NCBI RefSeq assembly: GCF_001562275.1
Contig: NZ_CP014304.1
Coordinates: 4,898,001 to 4,962,000, forward strand
Length of the DNA stretch: 64,000 nucleotides
From: Hymenobacter sp. PAMC 26628
Lineage (GTDB): Bacteria > Bacteroidota > Bacteroidia > Cytophagales > Hymenobacteraceae
Reading direction: 5' to 3'
How positions within the stretch are numbered: position 1 is the stretch's first letter; each line of letters begins with the position of its first letter. Shown piece after piece: positions 51,961-60,965 of the stretch. Below the pieces are notes generated by a model. The model had not been told where the DNA came from, ran no database searches, and saw only the letters and a program-made list of their open reading frames with translations. The translations under genes were made by a program, and so were the position numbers.

Positions 51961-52177
51961 ACCACGGATTTATCGGATTAAACGGATTTTTCGGATTTTG
52001 GGGACGATTCAGGGCCCCAGGACCGCCGACGATTCAATCGCGGATTGAATTCTTACCTATGATTTAACGGAACATTGTTAATTCTTTTTACAAAAAAAGC
52101 TGCCTCAACGGGCAGCTTTTTTTGTAAAAATCGTCCCCAAAATCCGATAAATCCGTTTAATCCGATAAATCCGTGGT
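51961..52177. repeat. 217-base element with 50-base terminal inverted repeats
   Basis: Ends 51961-52010 and 52128-52177 are inverted copies of each other with about two mismatches in 50 bases (ACCACGGATTTATCGGATTA at the left end). The inside has a 20-bp hairpin terminator (about 52086-52130). It starts on the base after the phosphorylase stop and ends 11 bases before the SRAP gene. A fragment of the same repeat occurs at the start of crtY. Confidence 0.85.
52086..52130. terminator. 20-bp hairpin inside the inverted-repeat element
   Basis: TTTTTACAAAAAAAGCTGCC and its complement around a short loop (TCAACG). Works on both strands as a terminator. Confidence 0.75.
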
Positions 52178-52188
52178 TCAGATAAATT

Positions 52189-52851
52189 ATGTGCGGCCGC
52201 TACACCTTCATCACCCCCGCGCCGGCGGCCGAAAAGCGCTTCGGCGCCGCTTTCGACGCGCCGGTGCCGGCCACTTACAACGCTGCGCCTTCGCAGCAGT
52301 TGCCCATCATCACGAACGCCGCGCCCGGCCGCATCCAGCTGATTCCCTGGGGATTGGTGCCCAGCTGGAGCCGTGACCCGGCTGCGGGGCCCAAACCCAT
52401 CAACGCCCGCGCCGAGACGCTGGCCGAGAAGCCCAGCTTCCGGCAGCTGCTGGCGCGGCGGCGCTGCCTGGTGCTGGCCGACAGCTTTTTTGAGTGGCAG
52501 TCGCTGCCCGCGGGCAAGGTACCGCACCGCATTTTGCTGCGCGACGAGGCGCCGTTTGCCTTCGCCGGGCTGTGGGACGAATGGCTCGACCGCGCCACCG
52601 GCGAGCTGCGCCCCACCTTCACCATCGTCACGACCGAGCCCAACGCCCTGATGGCCACGCTGCACAACCGCATGCCCGTCATCCTGCCGGGCCCCGATGC
52701 CGAGCGCGCTTGGCTTGACGACGGCCTCGGGCCCGCCGCCCACCAGCAGCTGCTCGTGCCCTACGATGCCGCCGCTATGCGCGAATACGAAATCACGAAG
52801 CGCGTGAACTCGCCGGCCCACAACGACCCCGAGGTGCTGGCCGCCGCGTAG
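52189..52851 (+). CDS. SRAP domain protein (YedK/HMCES-like)
   Basis: 220 residues. Cys2 right after the initiator Met (MCGRYTFITP) is the residue that cross-links to abasic sites in single-stranded DNA. YNAAPSQQLPII, LIPWGLVPSW, INARAETLAEKPSFRQLL, the catalytic Glu in DSFFEWQ and the His in TTEPNALMATLHNRMPVIL complete the family signature. It shields abasic sites during replication and may act as a DNA-protein cross-link enzyme. Confidence 0.95.
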   Translation: MCGRYTFITPAPAAEKRFGAAFDAPVPATYNAAPSQQLPIITNAAPGRIQLIPWGLVPSWSRDPAAGPKPINARAETLAEKPSFRQLLARRRCLVLADSFFEWQSLPAGKVPHRILLRDEAPFAFAGLWDEWLDRATGELRPTFTIVTTEPNALMATLHNRMPVILPGPDAERAWLDDGLGPAAHQQLLVPYDAAAMREYEITKRVNSPAHNDPEVLAAA

Positions 52852-52875
52852 CCCGCCGGGGCCCCAAAGAGCGCG

Positions 52876-53364
52876 CTAGAAGTGCGTGCCCTCGCCCAGG
52901 CCCTGCTGGATGATGCGGAAGGCCGGATCGTTGGGCTTTAGTGCCTTGCGTAGCTGGGTTTTGGCCTGCACGAAGTGCGGCCGGGCGTCTACGAGCTGCC
53001 CCAATTGCATCGACAGAATGCCCGCGTACAGGTGCAGGTAGCCCTGCGCCTTGGGCGTGGGCGGGGCCGTGGGCAGCCGGCTGATGAAGAACGCCAGCAG
53101 GGCCGGGGCGGCACTTTCTGCTTCGTAGATGCCCATAAGGTCGGTGTACACTTGCTCGTCGTTCGGGTTTAGCCGAAACAGCCGGTCGGTGAGGGCCGGC
53201 GCCTGGGGCGAATGGGCCGCCACGGCCGCCGCCACCTCGCTTTTGAGGGCCGCGTAGGGCCCCGCGAATGCCGCGGCGGGCGGCGGGGCCCCGGGCGTTT
53301 GGGCCCAGAGCGAAGCCGGGGCCCCGGCCAATAGCAAACCAACAACAAGCAAGGCAGCGCGCAT
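52876..53364 (-). CDS. secreted TPR-like protein
   Basis: 162 residues from the ATG giving MRAALLVVGLLL; the longer open frame upstream is antisense to the next gene's start region. Signal peptide ending near LWAQ. The rest is helical with TPR-like features: DRLFRLNPNDEQVYTDLMGI and YLHLYAGILSMQLGQLVDAR, then HFVQAKTQLRKALKPND. No family name is recognised; probably periplasmic. Divergent from the acyltransferase gene. Confidence 0.72.
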   Translation of the reverse strand: MRAALLVVGLLLAGAPASLWAQTPGAPPPAAAFAGPYAALKSEVAAAVAAHSPQAPALTDRLFRLNPNDEQVYTDLMGIYEAESAAPALLAFFISRLPTAPPTPKAQGYLHLYAGILSMQLGQLVDARPHFVQAKTQLRKALKPNDPAFRIIQQGLGEGTHF

Positions 53365-53569
53365 ATTCAAAGGGAAAAGACTGGGGCAATTGGGCCAGCA
53401 AGTAACCACCGGCGCGCCACAAGTGGCCCAACCACTGGCACTGCCGCTGGTTGCTAACTCCGGCCTTGGGTGATGTAAAAACAAAAAAATCAGATACTTA
53501 TGTGTGCATGAAACCCCCGGCGGCAGCCTGGCCTGGCACAATGGCCAGCGGCACCGTATTTTGCTGCCT

Positions 53570-54955
53570 ATGCTGGCCTACCACATCATGAAGCCCATCG
53601 TGCAGGCGTCGCTGCGCGTGTTTTTCCGGCGCGCCGAGGTGCGCCACCGCAAGCGCCTGGCGCTGCCGGGGCCCCTGCTGCTGGCCGTGAACCACCCCAA
53701 TACCCTGATGGACCCGCTGCTGGTGGCCGCGCACATGCCCCGGCCGGCGGCCTTTCTGGCCAAGAGCACGTTCTTCAAAAACCCAGTGTCGAAGGTCCTG
53801 TTTGAATCGGTGAACTGCCTGCCCATCTACCGCCGACAGGACGCCGAAGCGGCTGCCGCCGCCAGCGGCCGGGCCCTGAACGCCGCTGAGCTCCACGCCC
53901 AAAACGAGGCCGCCTTCGGCAAGTGCTACGATTACCTGGAGCGGGGCCGGGCCATCATGATTTTCCCCGAAGGCATCAGCCTGAACGAGCGCAAGCTGCG
54001 CCCGCTCAAGACCGGTGCTGCCCGCATCGCGCTGGGGGCCGAGGCCCGGCATGGCTTCCGGCTGGGCCTGCACGTGCTGCCCGTGGGCATCAACTACTTC
54101 GACCCCACGCGGTTCCGCTCCGACGTGCTGCTGAACGTAGCCCCGCCAATTCGGGTGGCCGACTACGCCGCTGCTTACGCCGCCGACCCCGACGCCGCGG
54201 CCGACGCCCTCACCGCCGCCATCCGCCAGGCGCTGGAGCGGCGGCTCGTCATCAGCCGCGACGCGGCCGGCGACGCCCTGGGCCAGCAAATCGAGCGCAC
54301 GTTCGGCGACCACCTCAACCCCGACGACGACCCCGACACACTCTACGACAACTTCCAGCTCGGGCGCACGCTGCTGCAAGCCGTGGCCTACTTCGAGCAG
54401 CACGACCCCGCCCGCTTCGCCGCCGTACGCACCCAACTCGCCGACTACCTGGGGGCCCTGCACCGCCATGGCCTCGACGACGCCGCCCTCGACGAGCAGC
54501 GCCGAGGCCGCCTGGCCGGCCTCGTGAACCTGGCCCTGGGCCTGCCCGTGTGGCTGTATGGGGCGCTGAACAACTACCTGCCCTACCGGCTGCCGGCAGT
54601 CGTGGCCACGCGCATTACGCCCACCGAGCCCGAGTTTCGGGCGGCGGTGATGATGGGGGTGGGGCTGGTGCTGTTTCCGCTTTTCTACGGCTTGCAGGCG
54701 GCAGCCGTCCAGCACTGGCTCACGCACCGCTGGTGGCTGACGGCACTGTACGTGCTCAGCCTGCCCATCAGCGGCTTCTACGCCCTGGGCTACGGGGCTG
54801 AGTTGGCGGCCCGGCTGCGGCGGCTGCGGGCGTTGCGGCTGTTCCGGCAAGCGCCGGCGGTGGGGGCGGGGCTGCTGGCCCAGCGGGCGGCCATCGTGGC
54901 GGCCCTGGAGGCGGCGCGGGTGCGCTACCTCGGGGCCCCGGCACCACCGGCTTAG
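53570..54955 (+). CDS. PlsC-like glycerolipid acyltransferase
   Basis: 461 residues from the ATG giving MLAYHIMKPIVQ; an ATG six codons on is also possible. The catalytic motif NHPNTLMDPLLVAAHMPRPA (H and D of the acyltransferase HX5D type), then IFPEGISLNERKLRPLKTGA and GINYFDPTRFRSDV. Two to three C-terminal helices (LALGLPVWLYGALNNYLPY, VGLVLFPLFYGLQAA, YVLSLPISGFYALGYG) anchor it in the membrane. It adds acyl groups to glycerol phosphate or related lipids. Longer than PlsC, as typical for Bacteroidota. The stop TAG is followed by GGCCCC. Confidence 0.88.
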   Translation: MLAYHIMKPIVQASLRVFFRRAEVRHRKRLALPGPLLLAVNHPNTLMDPLLVAAHMPRPAAFLAKSTFFKNPVSKVLFESVNCLPIYRRQDAEAAAAASGRALNAAELHAQNEAAFGKCYDYLERGRAIMIFPEGISLNERKLRPLKTGAARIALGAEARHGFRLGLHVLPVGINYFDPTRFRSDVLLNVAPPIRVADYAAAYAADPDAAADALTAAIRQALERRLVISRDAAGDALGQQIERTFGDHLNPDDDPDTLYDNFQLGRTLLQAVAYFEQHDPARFAAVRTQLADYLGALHRHGLDDAALDEQRRGRLAGLVNLALGLPVWLYGALNNYLPYRLPAVVATRITPTEPEFRAAVMMGVGLVLFPLFYGLQAAAVQHWLTHRWWLTALYVLSLPISGFYALGYGAELAARLRRLRALRLFRQAPAVGAGLLAQRAAIVAALEAARVRYLGAPAPPA

Positions 54956-55015
54956 GGCCCCGGGGCCCCCGCGGGCTGCCCGGTTGCTGCACCTGTTTTA
55001 CCAATTACTGATTCT

Positions 55016-55990
55016 ATGATTTACGGCATGTGCTTCGATGGCAGTGTGGTGCGGGGGCGGGGCGACGACGGCCGCCCGCTGCACTTTTCCAACACCCGCG
55101 CCACGGGCCACGTCGAGCACCTGGAGATGCACTACGCCCGCGCCCGCCAAATGGGCCTGACGTGCTTCCGCGACACGGTGCTGTGGGACGAGGCCCGCCG
55201 GGGCCCCGACTATGCCTGGCTCGACCGGCTGAGCGCCGTCGGCCTCGGGCAAATTGAGCTGGTAATCAACCACTATGCCCTGCCGGAGTGGATTGACGAG
55301 GTCATGTTTTGGGACGGCCGGGCCGCGGCCGCGATGCACGACTTGGCGTTTCAAATTGCCCGGCGCTACCGGGGCGCGTTCCGCAGCTACAACGTGGGCG
55401 TAGAATTGGGCATTTGGACGGATTGGATTGCGGCCCCCCAAAGCCGCCAGTGGCCCTTCGGTGGCCGCAGCTGGTGGGAGGTGTACCGGCAAACCAGCGC
55501 CATCACCATCGCCATTGCCCGGGGCCTTAAGGCCGGCGACCCCGCCTGCCGCACGGCCATGAGCGAGCCCTGGGGCTGGGACGCCGCCGTGCCCTACGCC
55601 GACCAGGCCCGGCCCTTCGCCACCGTGCTGGGCTGGCCCGACGCCGTGGCTGTGGCCAACGACTGCCACACCTGGCAGCAGGGCCATGCCAGCTTGCTCG
55701 ACGTGGTGGGGCTGAATATTTACTTCGACCACGACCTCCCCGCCCTGCTAGCCGCTGCGCGTCAACTATTCCCAGGTAAAGCCGTAGTGGTGGCCGAAAC
55801 GGCCAACGTCTACCGCCCCGACTGCCACCCGCCGGCGCTGTGGTGGGCCAAGTTTGAGGCCCTGGGCGAACCGGCGCTGGAAGTAAATTGGAGCCCGGGC
55901 CTCGCCGTGCTCACCCACGAGCTGGGCGAGCCCATGGCCGGCAATTTGCTCGACGCCGACGGCACCCAGCACTGGCATCGGCTAGATTAG
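55016..55990 (+). CDS. TIM-barrel glycoside hydrolase-like protein
   Basis: 324 residues, no signal peptide. Sequence pattern of a clan A glycosidase: LTCFRDTVLWDEARRGPDYA, LVINHYALPEWIDEVMFW, YRGAFRSYNVGVELGIWTDW with the acid-base candidate Glu, MSEPWGWDAAVPYA, VVGLNIYFDH and the nucleophile-like VVVAETANVYRPDC. I cannot place it in a numbered GH family from memory. It follows the acyltransferase by 60 GC-rich bases (GGGGCCCCCGCGGGC) and could be co-transcribed. Confidence 0.65.
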   Translation: MIYGMCFDGSVVRGRGDDGRPLHFSNTRATGHVEHLEMHYARARQMGLTCFRDTVLWDEARRGPDYAWLDRLSAVGLGQIELVINHYALPEWIDEVMFWDGRAAAAMHDLAFQIARRYRGAFRSYNVGVELGIWTDWIAAPQSRQWPFGGRSWWEVYRQTSAITIAIARGLKAGDPACRTAMSEPWGWDAAVPYADQARPFATVLGWPDAVAVANDCHTWQQGHASLLDVVGLNIYFDHDLPALLAAARQLFPGKAVVVAETANVYRPDCHPPALWWAKFEALGEPALEVNWSPGLAVLTHELGEPMAGNLLDADGTQHWHRLD

Positions 55991-56062
55991 GATGTTAGTT
56001 GTTCGTTATCAGCTGCTTGAGCTAATTCTAGGAACTGCTTGCCATCAACGAACGACCAAAAA

Positions 56063-57355
56063 CTACCCCAGCAGGGCCCCCGCCGCCAGCGCCCCGCCCA
56101 CCAGTACCACGGCCGGCACCCGCTCCCAGAGCAGCAGCAGGAAGGTGGTGCCCACCAGCAGCGGGTTCAGGGGCACGGCGGCGATGGGGCCCAGGTGCCA
56201 GTGCCAGGGCAGGGCCAGCAGGCGGTCGGGGAGGGGGTGGTAGAGCAGCAGCGTGGCGGCGCACACCAGCCCGGCGCTCACGGCGTTGATGCCTTCGAGC
56301 GAGGCCTTCACCACGCGGTACTGCCGCAGCCGCGCCCAGAAGCGCAACACAAAGAAAATCAAGAATGTACCCGGCAGGAAGATGCCCGCCGTGCCCACCA
56401 GGGCCCCCAGCACCTGGCCGGTGGTGCCGCTGCCCTGCCCTCGCATGGCCAGGGCCCCGATGTAGGCGGCGATGGAAAAATTGGGCCCCGGCATGAGCTG
56501 CACCACCCCCAGCCCCGACAAAAACTCAGGCGCTGTGAGGTAGTGCTTGAACTCGACGAACTCGGCGAACAGCAGCGGGGCCAGTACTTGCCCGCCCCCA
56601 AACACCAGCGAGCCGTTGCGGTAGAAGTTTTCGAACAGCCGTACCGGCAGCCAGTGCGTGTAGTGCCCCAGCAGCGCCGCGCCCACCAAAATGCCCAGCC
56701 AGAGCAGAAAATTGGCCCACTCCACTTGCAGCGGCTTCTTCTCGGTTTCGATAGTGTGCTTGCGGTAGCGCGCCGTCGTCACGGCGCCGCCGGCCAGCAG
56801 CAGCACCGGCAGCACCCACGGCAGCTGGAAGAAATAGGCCAGCATGGCCGAAGCCACCGTGAGGGCCACCGCCGTTTTGGTCTGAATCACCTTTTCCCCG
56901 ATTCGGTAGGCCGAAAACGCCACGAAGCCCACGGCCACCGGCTGCACAAACTGCACCAGCGCCGCCACCCGTTCGGAATTCAAGTGACTGAGGGTGAGAG
57001 CGGCCAGCGTCATCAGCACCGTGGCCGGCAGCACCCACACCAGCAGCGTGAGGTAGGCCAGGTTGGGGCCCCCCAGCCGGTAGCCAATCACGGTCACGGT
57101 TTGGGTGGAGGTGGGCCCCGGCAGCAGCGCGCACAGGGCCTGCAGCTCCAGCAGCTCGGCGGCGCTGAGGTAGCGGCGCTTCTCCACCAGCAGCCGGAAC
57201 ATCATGGCCAGGTGCGCCGAGGGCCCCCCAAAGGCCGTGCAGGCCAGCGCGGCCACGTCTTTCAGGAAAATGAAGTTCCGCGTCCGGCGCAGGCGGCGCC
57301 CGCCCCGCCGCAGCGGCACAGGAAACAAACGGGGAACGGGGGGCGGGGGCGGCAC
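56063..57355 (-). CDS. chrA: chromate transporter, long-chain CHR type
   Basis: 430 residues from GTG. Two homologous CHR domains, each with a GGxxAHL/GGGQV and PGP motif: FGGPSAHLAMMFRLLVEKRR with LCALLPGPTSTQTVTVIGYR, and LVFGGGQVLAPLLFAEF with VVQLMPGPNFSIAAYIGALA. Around 12 transmembrane helices. The family exports chromate or related oxyanions, conferring resistance in some bacteria; in others function is unknown. A basic linker (TARYRKHTIETEKKPLQ) joins the two halves. Confidence 0.93.
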   Translation of the reverse strand: MPPPPPVPRLFPVPLRRGGRRLRRTRNFIFLKDVAALACTAFGGPSAHLAMMFRLLVEKRRYLSAAELLELQALCALLPGPTSTQTVTVIGYRLGGPNLAYLTLLVWVLPATVLMTLAALTLSHLNSERVAALVQFVQPVAVGFVAFSAYRIGEKVIQTKTAVALTVASAMLAYFFQLPWVLPVLLLAGGAVTTARYRKHTIETEKKPLQVEWANFLLWLGILVGAALLGHYTHWLPVRLFENFYRNGSLVFGGGQVLAPLLFAEFVEFKHYLTAPEFLSGLGVVQLMPGPNFSIAAYIGALAMRGQGSGTTGQVLGALVGTAGIFLPGTFLIFFVLRFWARLRQYRVVKASLEGINAVSAGLVCAATLLLYHPLPDRLLALPWHWHLGPIAAVPLNPLLVGTTFLLLLWERVPAVVLVGGALAAGALLG

Positions 57356-57420
57356 GAACGGGCGGGAATGACGGGCTTCGAAGATAGCGGCCCTCCGCCG
57401 CTGGCCGGCCGGGGCCCCAC

Positions 57421-57454
57421 AAAAAAAGACCGCCCGGGGCCCCGGGCGGTCTTT
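57421..57454. terminator. perfect 30-bp palindromic terminator
   Basis: AAAGACCGCCCGGGG and its complement meet with no loop bases (57425-57454). On the minus strand it is followed by seven U and lies 23 bases after the dioxygenase stop. Confidence 0.8.
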
Positions 57455-57476
57455 GGCAAAACGGCAGAAAAGATAA

Positions 57477-58454
57477 TTATTTCTTCTTCAAGCCCAACTC
57501 AATCAGGCGCTCGTTCAGGAATTCGCCGGCCGTGATGTCGGCTTCTTTTTTGGGATTGTCGGGCGTCACGCAGTGCGCCAGGGCGGCCAGGCTCATTTCC
57601 GAGCGCGGGTGCATGAAGAACGGGATGCTGTAGCGCGAGGTGTTCATTTTCTCGCGCGGCGGGTTCACCACCCGGTGGATGGTGCTGCGCAGCACGCCGT
57701 TGGTGAGGCGCTGGAGCATGTCGCCCACGTTCACCACAATCTGGTCGGGCAGGGCCGTAATGGGAATCCAGTGGCCGTCGCGGCGCCGCACTTGCAGGCC
57801 GTCGGCGCTGGCGCCCATTAGCAAGGTAATCAGGTTGATGTCGCCGTGCTCGGCAGCGCGCACCGCGTCGGCGGGCACGGCGTCGGGGTCCTCAATCGGG
57901 AAGTAGTGGATGGGCCGCAGGATGCTGTTGCCGTGGCGCACCTTGTCGTCGAAGTAGTTTTCGGGCAGCTCCAGGTACAGGGCAATGGCGCGCAGCACGT
58001 CCTGGCCAGCGGCCTCCAGCGTACGGTAGGCGGTGAAGGTGCTGTCGTGGAAGCCAGGCACTTCCGCGGGCCAAATGTTGTCGGGGTACTCGCCCTTCAC
58101 GGGGTCGGTGGCGTCGTCCACCTCCTGGCCCACGTGGTAAAACTCCTTGAGGTCGCCGGTGTTGCGGCCCTTGGCGTGCTCCTTGCCTTTGCTAATGTAG
58201 CCGCGCTGGCCGGCCAGCTCCGGCTTTTCATAGGCCTGCTTGGCTGCGTCGGGGAGCTGGAAAAACGCCTGCACATTGGCGTACAGTTCCTTGGTTTGCG
58301 CGTCGTTGAGGCCGTGGTTTTTCAGGGCCACGAAGCCGATGCTTTGGTACGCTTCGCCGAGCTGCTGCACAAAATGGGCTTTGCGCTGCGGGTCGCCGGA
58401 GCGGAAATCAGCGAGGTCGAGGGACGGAATCTGGTCCAGGAGCCGGTCTTGCAT
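57477..58454 (-). CDS. isopenicillin-N-synthase-like 2OG-Fe(II) dioxygenase
   Basis: 325 residues from the ATG giving MQDRLLDQIPSL. DIOX_N-like N-domain (IPSLDLADFRSGDPQRKAHF, IGFVALKNHGLND) and the double-stranded beta-helix with the iron ligands H and D of AAEHGDINLITLLMG, the second His in LRSTIHRVVNPP and the 2-oxoglutarate Arg in SRYSIPFFMHP (RxS). All iron and cosubstrate residues are present. Substrate unknown; no beta-lactam genes are near, so the name reflects fold only. Confidence 0.9.
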   Translation of the reverse strand: MQDRLLDQIPSLDLADFRSGDPQRKAHFVQQLGEAYQSIGFVALKNHGLNDAQTKELYANVQAFFQLPDAAKQAYEKPELAGQRGYISKGKEHAKGRNTGDLKEFYHVGQEVDDATDPVKGEYPDNIWPAEVPGFHDSTFTAYRTLEAAGQDVLRAIALYLELPENYFDDKVRHGNSILRPIHYFPIEDPDAVPADAVRAAEHGDINLITLLMGASADGLQVRRRDGHWIPITALPDQIVVNVGDMLQRLTNGVLRSTIHRVVNPPREKMNTSRYSIPFFMHPRSEMSLAALAHCVTPDNPKKEADITAGEFLNERLIELGLKKK

Positions 58455-58680
58455 GGCCAAAAATCAGAGAATGAAACGAATGAAGAAAAATGCGGTCCGG
58501 CTTGGCCAGGGAGGTCAAAAGCGGGCCGCAAGGTAAGAAACTGGCGGCGCTGGCGGTTGGTTTCAAAGCTAGCTGCGTCCGCGAATGCCAAAGTATTGCG
58601 TTATTCGTGCAGATATTGCTTGCTGCGCGCCCGTTCTTTCGCCTTTTGCACTTTTCTGATAAACACCGTACCGCATTCCT

Positions 58681-59553
58681 ATGAAAAACCGCTTAGCCTC
58701 CTGGTTGCCCACCGGCCTGCCGCTGGCCCTGGGCCTGCTCGCCGCCACGGCCTGCGACACCAGCCGCTCGTCGACCGACGCCGCAGCGTCGAACAGCAAC
58801 GTGCCCACCACCACGCCTACCGCCGCCCAAAGCAGCGCCATGGGGGCCAATGCGATGGAGAAAAACGGCATTCGCCTTACGCCGTTCAACGATTCGCCCA
58901 AGTTCCCGGAGGCGCAAATGCGGCTGGTGTCGCCGCCATCCGGCGCCACCATGCCCAGCGGCGAGGTGCGCTTCAACTACCAGATTAGCAACTTCATCCT
59001 CACCAAAATGAGTGGGGGCCCCGAGATGGCCCAGATGGCTAACTCAGCCAAGGGCCAGCACATCCACAACATCGTGGACAACCAGCCCTACACCGCCCAC
59101 TACGAGACCTCGTTCACCAAGCCCATCGCCGACGGCCAGCACGTGGTGCTCTCGTTCCTCTCGCGTTCCTACCACGAGAGCCTGAAGCAGCGCGGCGCCT
59201 ACGACCTGCGCATCGTCAACGTGGGCAACGCCCCCGCCCCGGCCGAGCCGATTATCGACGTCAACAAGCCCAACCTGTTTTACAGCCGGCCCAAGGACAC
59301 GTATTCAGGCGCCGATGCCAAGAGAATCATGCTCGATTTTTACCTCGTGAACACCACCCTCGACTCGGGCGGCAACAAGGTGCGCGCCACCATCAACGGC
59401 ACCGAGTTCATGATCGACAGGTGGGCCCCCTTCCAGATGGAAGGCCTGCCCGCCGGCGAAAACACCGTCAAGCTCGAGCTGGTCGACAACAGCGGCACCC
59501 TACTCCCGGGGCCCTACAACTCGGTTACCCGCACCTTCACGGTAGCCCCGTAA
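58681..59553 (+). CDS. lipoprotein of unknown function
   Basis: 290 residues. Lipobox LLAATAC, then a Ser/Thr/Ala spacer and a beta-rich C-terminal part: LVSPPSGATMPSGEVRFNYQ, then GQHIHNIVDNQPYTAHYE with two His near a strand, HVVLSFLSRSYHESLKQRGA and IDRWAPFQMEGLPAGENTVK with LELVDNSGTLLPGP. The pattern recalls periplasmic sandwich proteins, possibly metal or phosphopeptide-binding, but I cannot name a family. A terminator follows. Confidence 0.78.
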   Translation: MKNRLASWLPTGLPLALGLLAATACDTSRSSTDAAASNSNVPTTTPTAAQSSAMGANAMEKNGIRLTPFNDSPKFPEAQMRLVSPPSGATMPSGEVRFNYQISNFILTKMSGGPEMAQMANSAKGQHIHNIVDNQPYTAHYETSFTKPIADGQHVVLSFLSRSYHESLKQRGAYDLRIVNVGNAPAPAEPIIDVNKPNLFYSRPKDTYSGADAKRIMLDFYLVNTTLDSGGNKVRATINGTEFMIDRWAPFQMEGLPAGENTVKLELVDNSGTLLPGPYNSVTRTFTVAP

Positions 59554-59577
59554 CGCGGGTCAGCCAAGTCCCTTACT

Positions 59578-59611
59578 AAAAATCCCGTCCTTGTCGGCGG
59601 GATTTTTTTGT
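59578..59611 (+). terminator. terminator after lipoprotein gene
   Basis: AAAAATCCCG / CGGGATTTTT with a 10-base loop and further T. Confidence 0.85.
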
Positions 59612-59643
59612 GCCCATTTAGGGCCTCAAGTATCCGGGCCCCG

Positions 59644-59650
59644 TACTTTG
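59644..59650 (+). promoter_or_regulatory. TACTTTG -7 element four bases from mcrB
   Basis: TAnTTTG, one base shorter than consensus, ending four bases before the ATG of mcrB; suggests a leaderless mRNA for the defence gene. Confidence 0.5.
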
Positions 59651-59654
59651 CCGC

Positions 59655-60965
59655 ATGGCCACCGCTGCTCCCGAACCCGTCGTTTCTGCCGTTGTGCCGC
59701 TGCTCACCCGCGAGCTGGTGCTGCGCGCGCTGCGGCAAATCGACCGCGCCGGCGCTACGCTGCCGCCCAGCACCGTATACGAGTTGGTGTACCGCAGCCG
59801 CCGCTACCCGCCCCGCGCCGTGGCCGAGTGGGCCCACCGCCTGGCCACCGGCGACGCCGCCGCGCGCTGGCCCCACCCCGCCGGCACGCCCACCAACGCC
59901 GTGCTTGAGGCCCTCGACTTCACCATCAGCACCAAGCGCCCCGTGCTGGCCCCCGGCCACGCCAACGATGCTGCCGAATCGGCTGACGGCCTCTACCTCG
60001 GGGGCCCCGAACCGGCCACCCCCACGCCGGCCGCCGAGCCCGCGGCGCCGTACGCGCCCGCCGGGCCACCCCCCGTGCCCGCCGAACCCTACACCAAGGC
60101 CGAGGCGCTGGCCGAGCTGCTCATGGCTGAGGATGAGCTGGATGCCGCCTTGGCCGGCCTGGCCCGCCGCCGCAACCTGCTGCTGCAAGGGCCCCCCGGC
60201 ACGGGCAAAACCTTTCTGGCCCGGCGGCTGGCCTGGCTGCTGCTGGGCGCCCGCGACGAGAGCCGCCTGGAGCTGGTGCAGTTCCATCCCAGCTACGGCT
60301 ACGAGGATTTTGTGCTCGGCTTCCGGCCCGACGACCGGGGCCAGTTCCGGCTGGTGCCGGGCGTGCTGCCGCTGCTGTGCCAGCGCGCCGCCGCCGACCC
60401 CACCCGGCCCTACGTACTGCTGATTGACGAGCTGAACCGGGGGCAGGTGGCGCGCATTTTTGGCGAGTTGCTGGGCTTGCTCGAAGCCGACAAGCGGGGC
60501 CCCGCCCACGCCCTGCGCCTGCCCTACGCCCCGCCCGAAGCCCCGCGCTTCTTCGTGCCCGAAAACCTGTTTGTCGTCGCCACCCTCAACCTGGCCGACC
60601 GCTCCCTGAGCCCGCTCGACTACGCCCTGCGCCGCCGCTTTGCCGTGGTGGAGCTGCGGCCACAGTTTGGGGCCCCGCTGCGGGCGCTGCTGGCCGCCCA
60701 CGGCGTACCCGGGGCCCTGGCCGAACGCCTCACCGCCCGCCTCACCGCCCTCAACCAAACGATAAGCGACGACCCCGGCCTGGGCCCCGATTTTGTCCTG
60801 GGCCACAGCTATTTCGTGCCGCCGCCCGGCCCGCTGGCCGCGCCCGCGGCGTGGCTGCGCCTCGTCATCGACCAAGAAATAGGGCCCCTGCTGGCCGACT
60901 ACTGGCGCGACGAGCCCGCCACGGCCGCCGCCCAGCTGCGCAAGCTGCGGGGTCTATCTGGGTAG
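59655..60965 (+). CDS. mcrB: McrB-type GTPase subunit of a modified-DNA restriction system
   Basis: 436 residues. The C-terminal AAA+ domain has all McrB marks: Walker A LLQGPPGTGKTFLARRLAWL (about residue 175), VQFHPSYGYEDFVLGFRP, Walker B YVLLIDELNRGQVARIFGEL and NLADRSLSPLDYALRRRFAV (the NxxD GTP-specificity region and Arg finger). The N-terminal ~100 residues (STVYELVYRSRRYPPRAVAE, GTPTNAVLEALDFTIS) resemble a small DNA-recognition domain with a Y-x-LVY-x-x-RRYPP motif found in other restriction proteins; a Pro/Ala linker joins it. McrB binds modified DNA, and GTP hydrolysis moves the complex while McrC cuts. The McrC gene is not next, but 2.4 kb downstream. Confidence 0.9.
   Translation: MATAAPEPVVSAVVPLLTRELVLRALRQIDRAGATLPPSTVYELVYRSRRYPPRAVAEWAHRLATGDAAARWPHPAGTPTNAVLEALDFTISTKRPVLAPGHANDAAESADGLYLGGPEPATPTPAAEPAAPYAPAGPPPVPAEPYTKAEALAELLMAEDELDAALAGLARRRNLLLQGPPGTGKTFLARRLAWLLLGARDESRLELVQFHPSYGYEDFVLGFRPDDRGQFRLVPGVLPLLCQRAAADPTRPYVLLIDELNRGQVARIFGELLGLLEADKRGPAHALRLPYAPPEAPRFFVPENLFVVATLNLADRSLSPLDYALRRRFAVVELRPQFGAPLRALLAAHGVPGALAERLTARLTALNQTISDDPGLGPDFVLGHSYFVPPPGPLAAPAAWLRLVIDQEIGPLLADYWRDEPATAAAQLRKLRGLSG

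Noticed and set aside
56039-57535. 498-codon plus-strand open frame
   Set aside because: Antisense to chrA, His/Gln/Arg-rich, no family resemblance.
59514-60875. 453-codon minus-strand open frame
   Set aside because: Antisense to mcrB; composition typical of a shadow frame.
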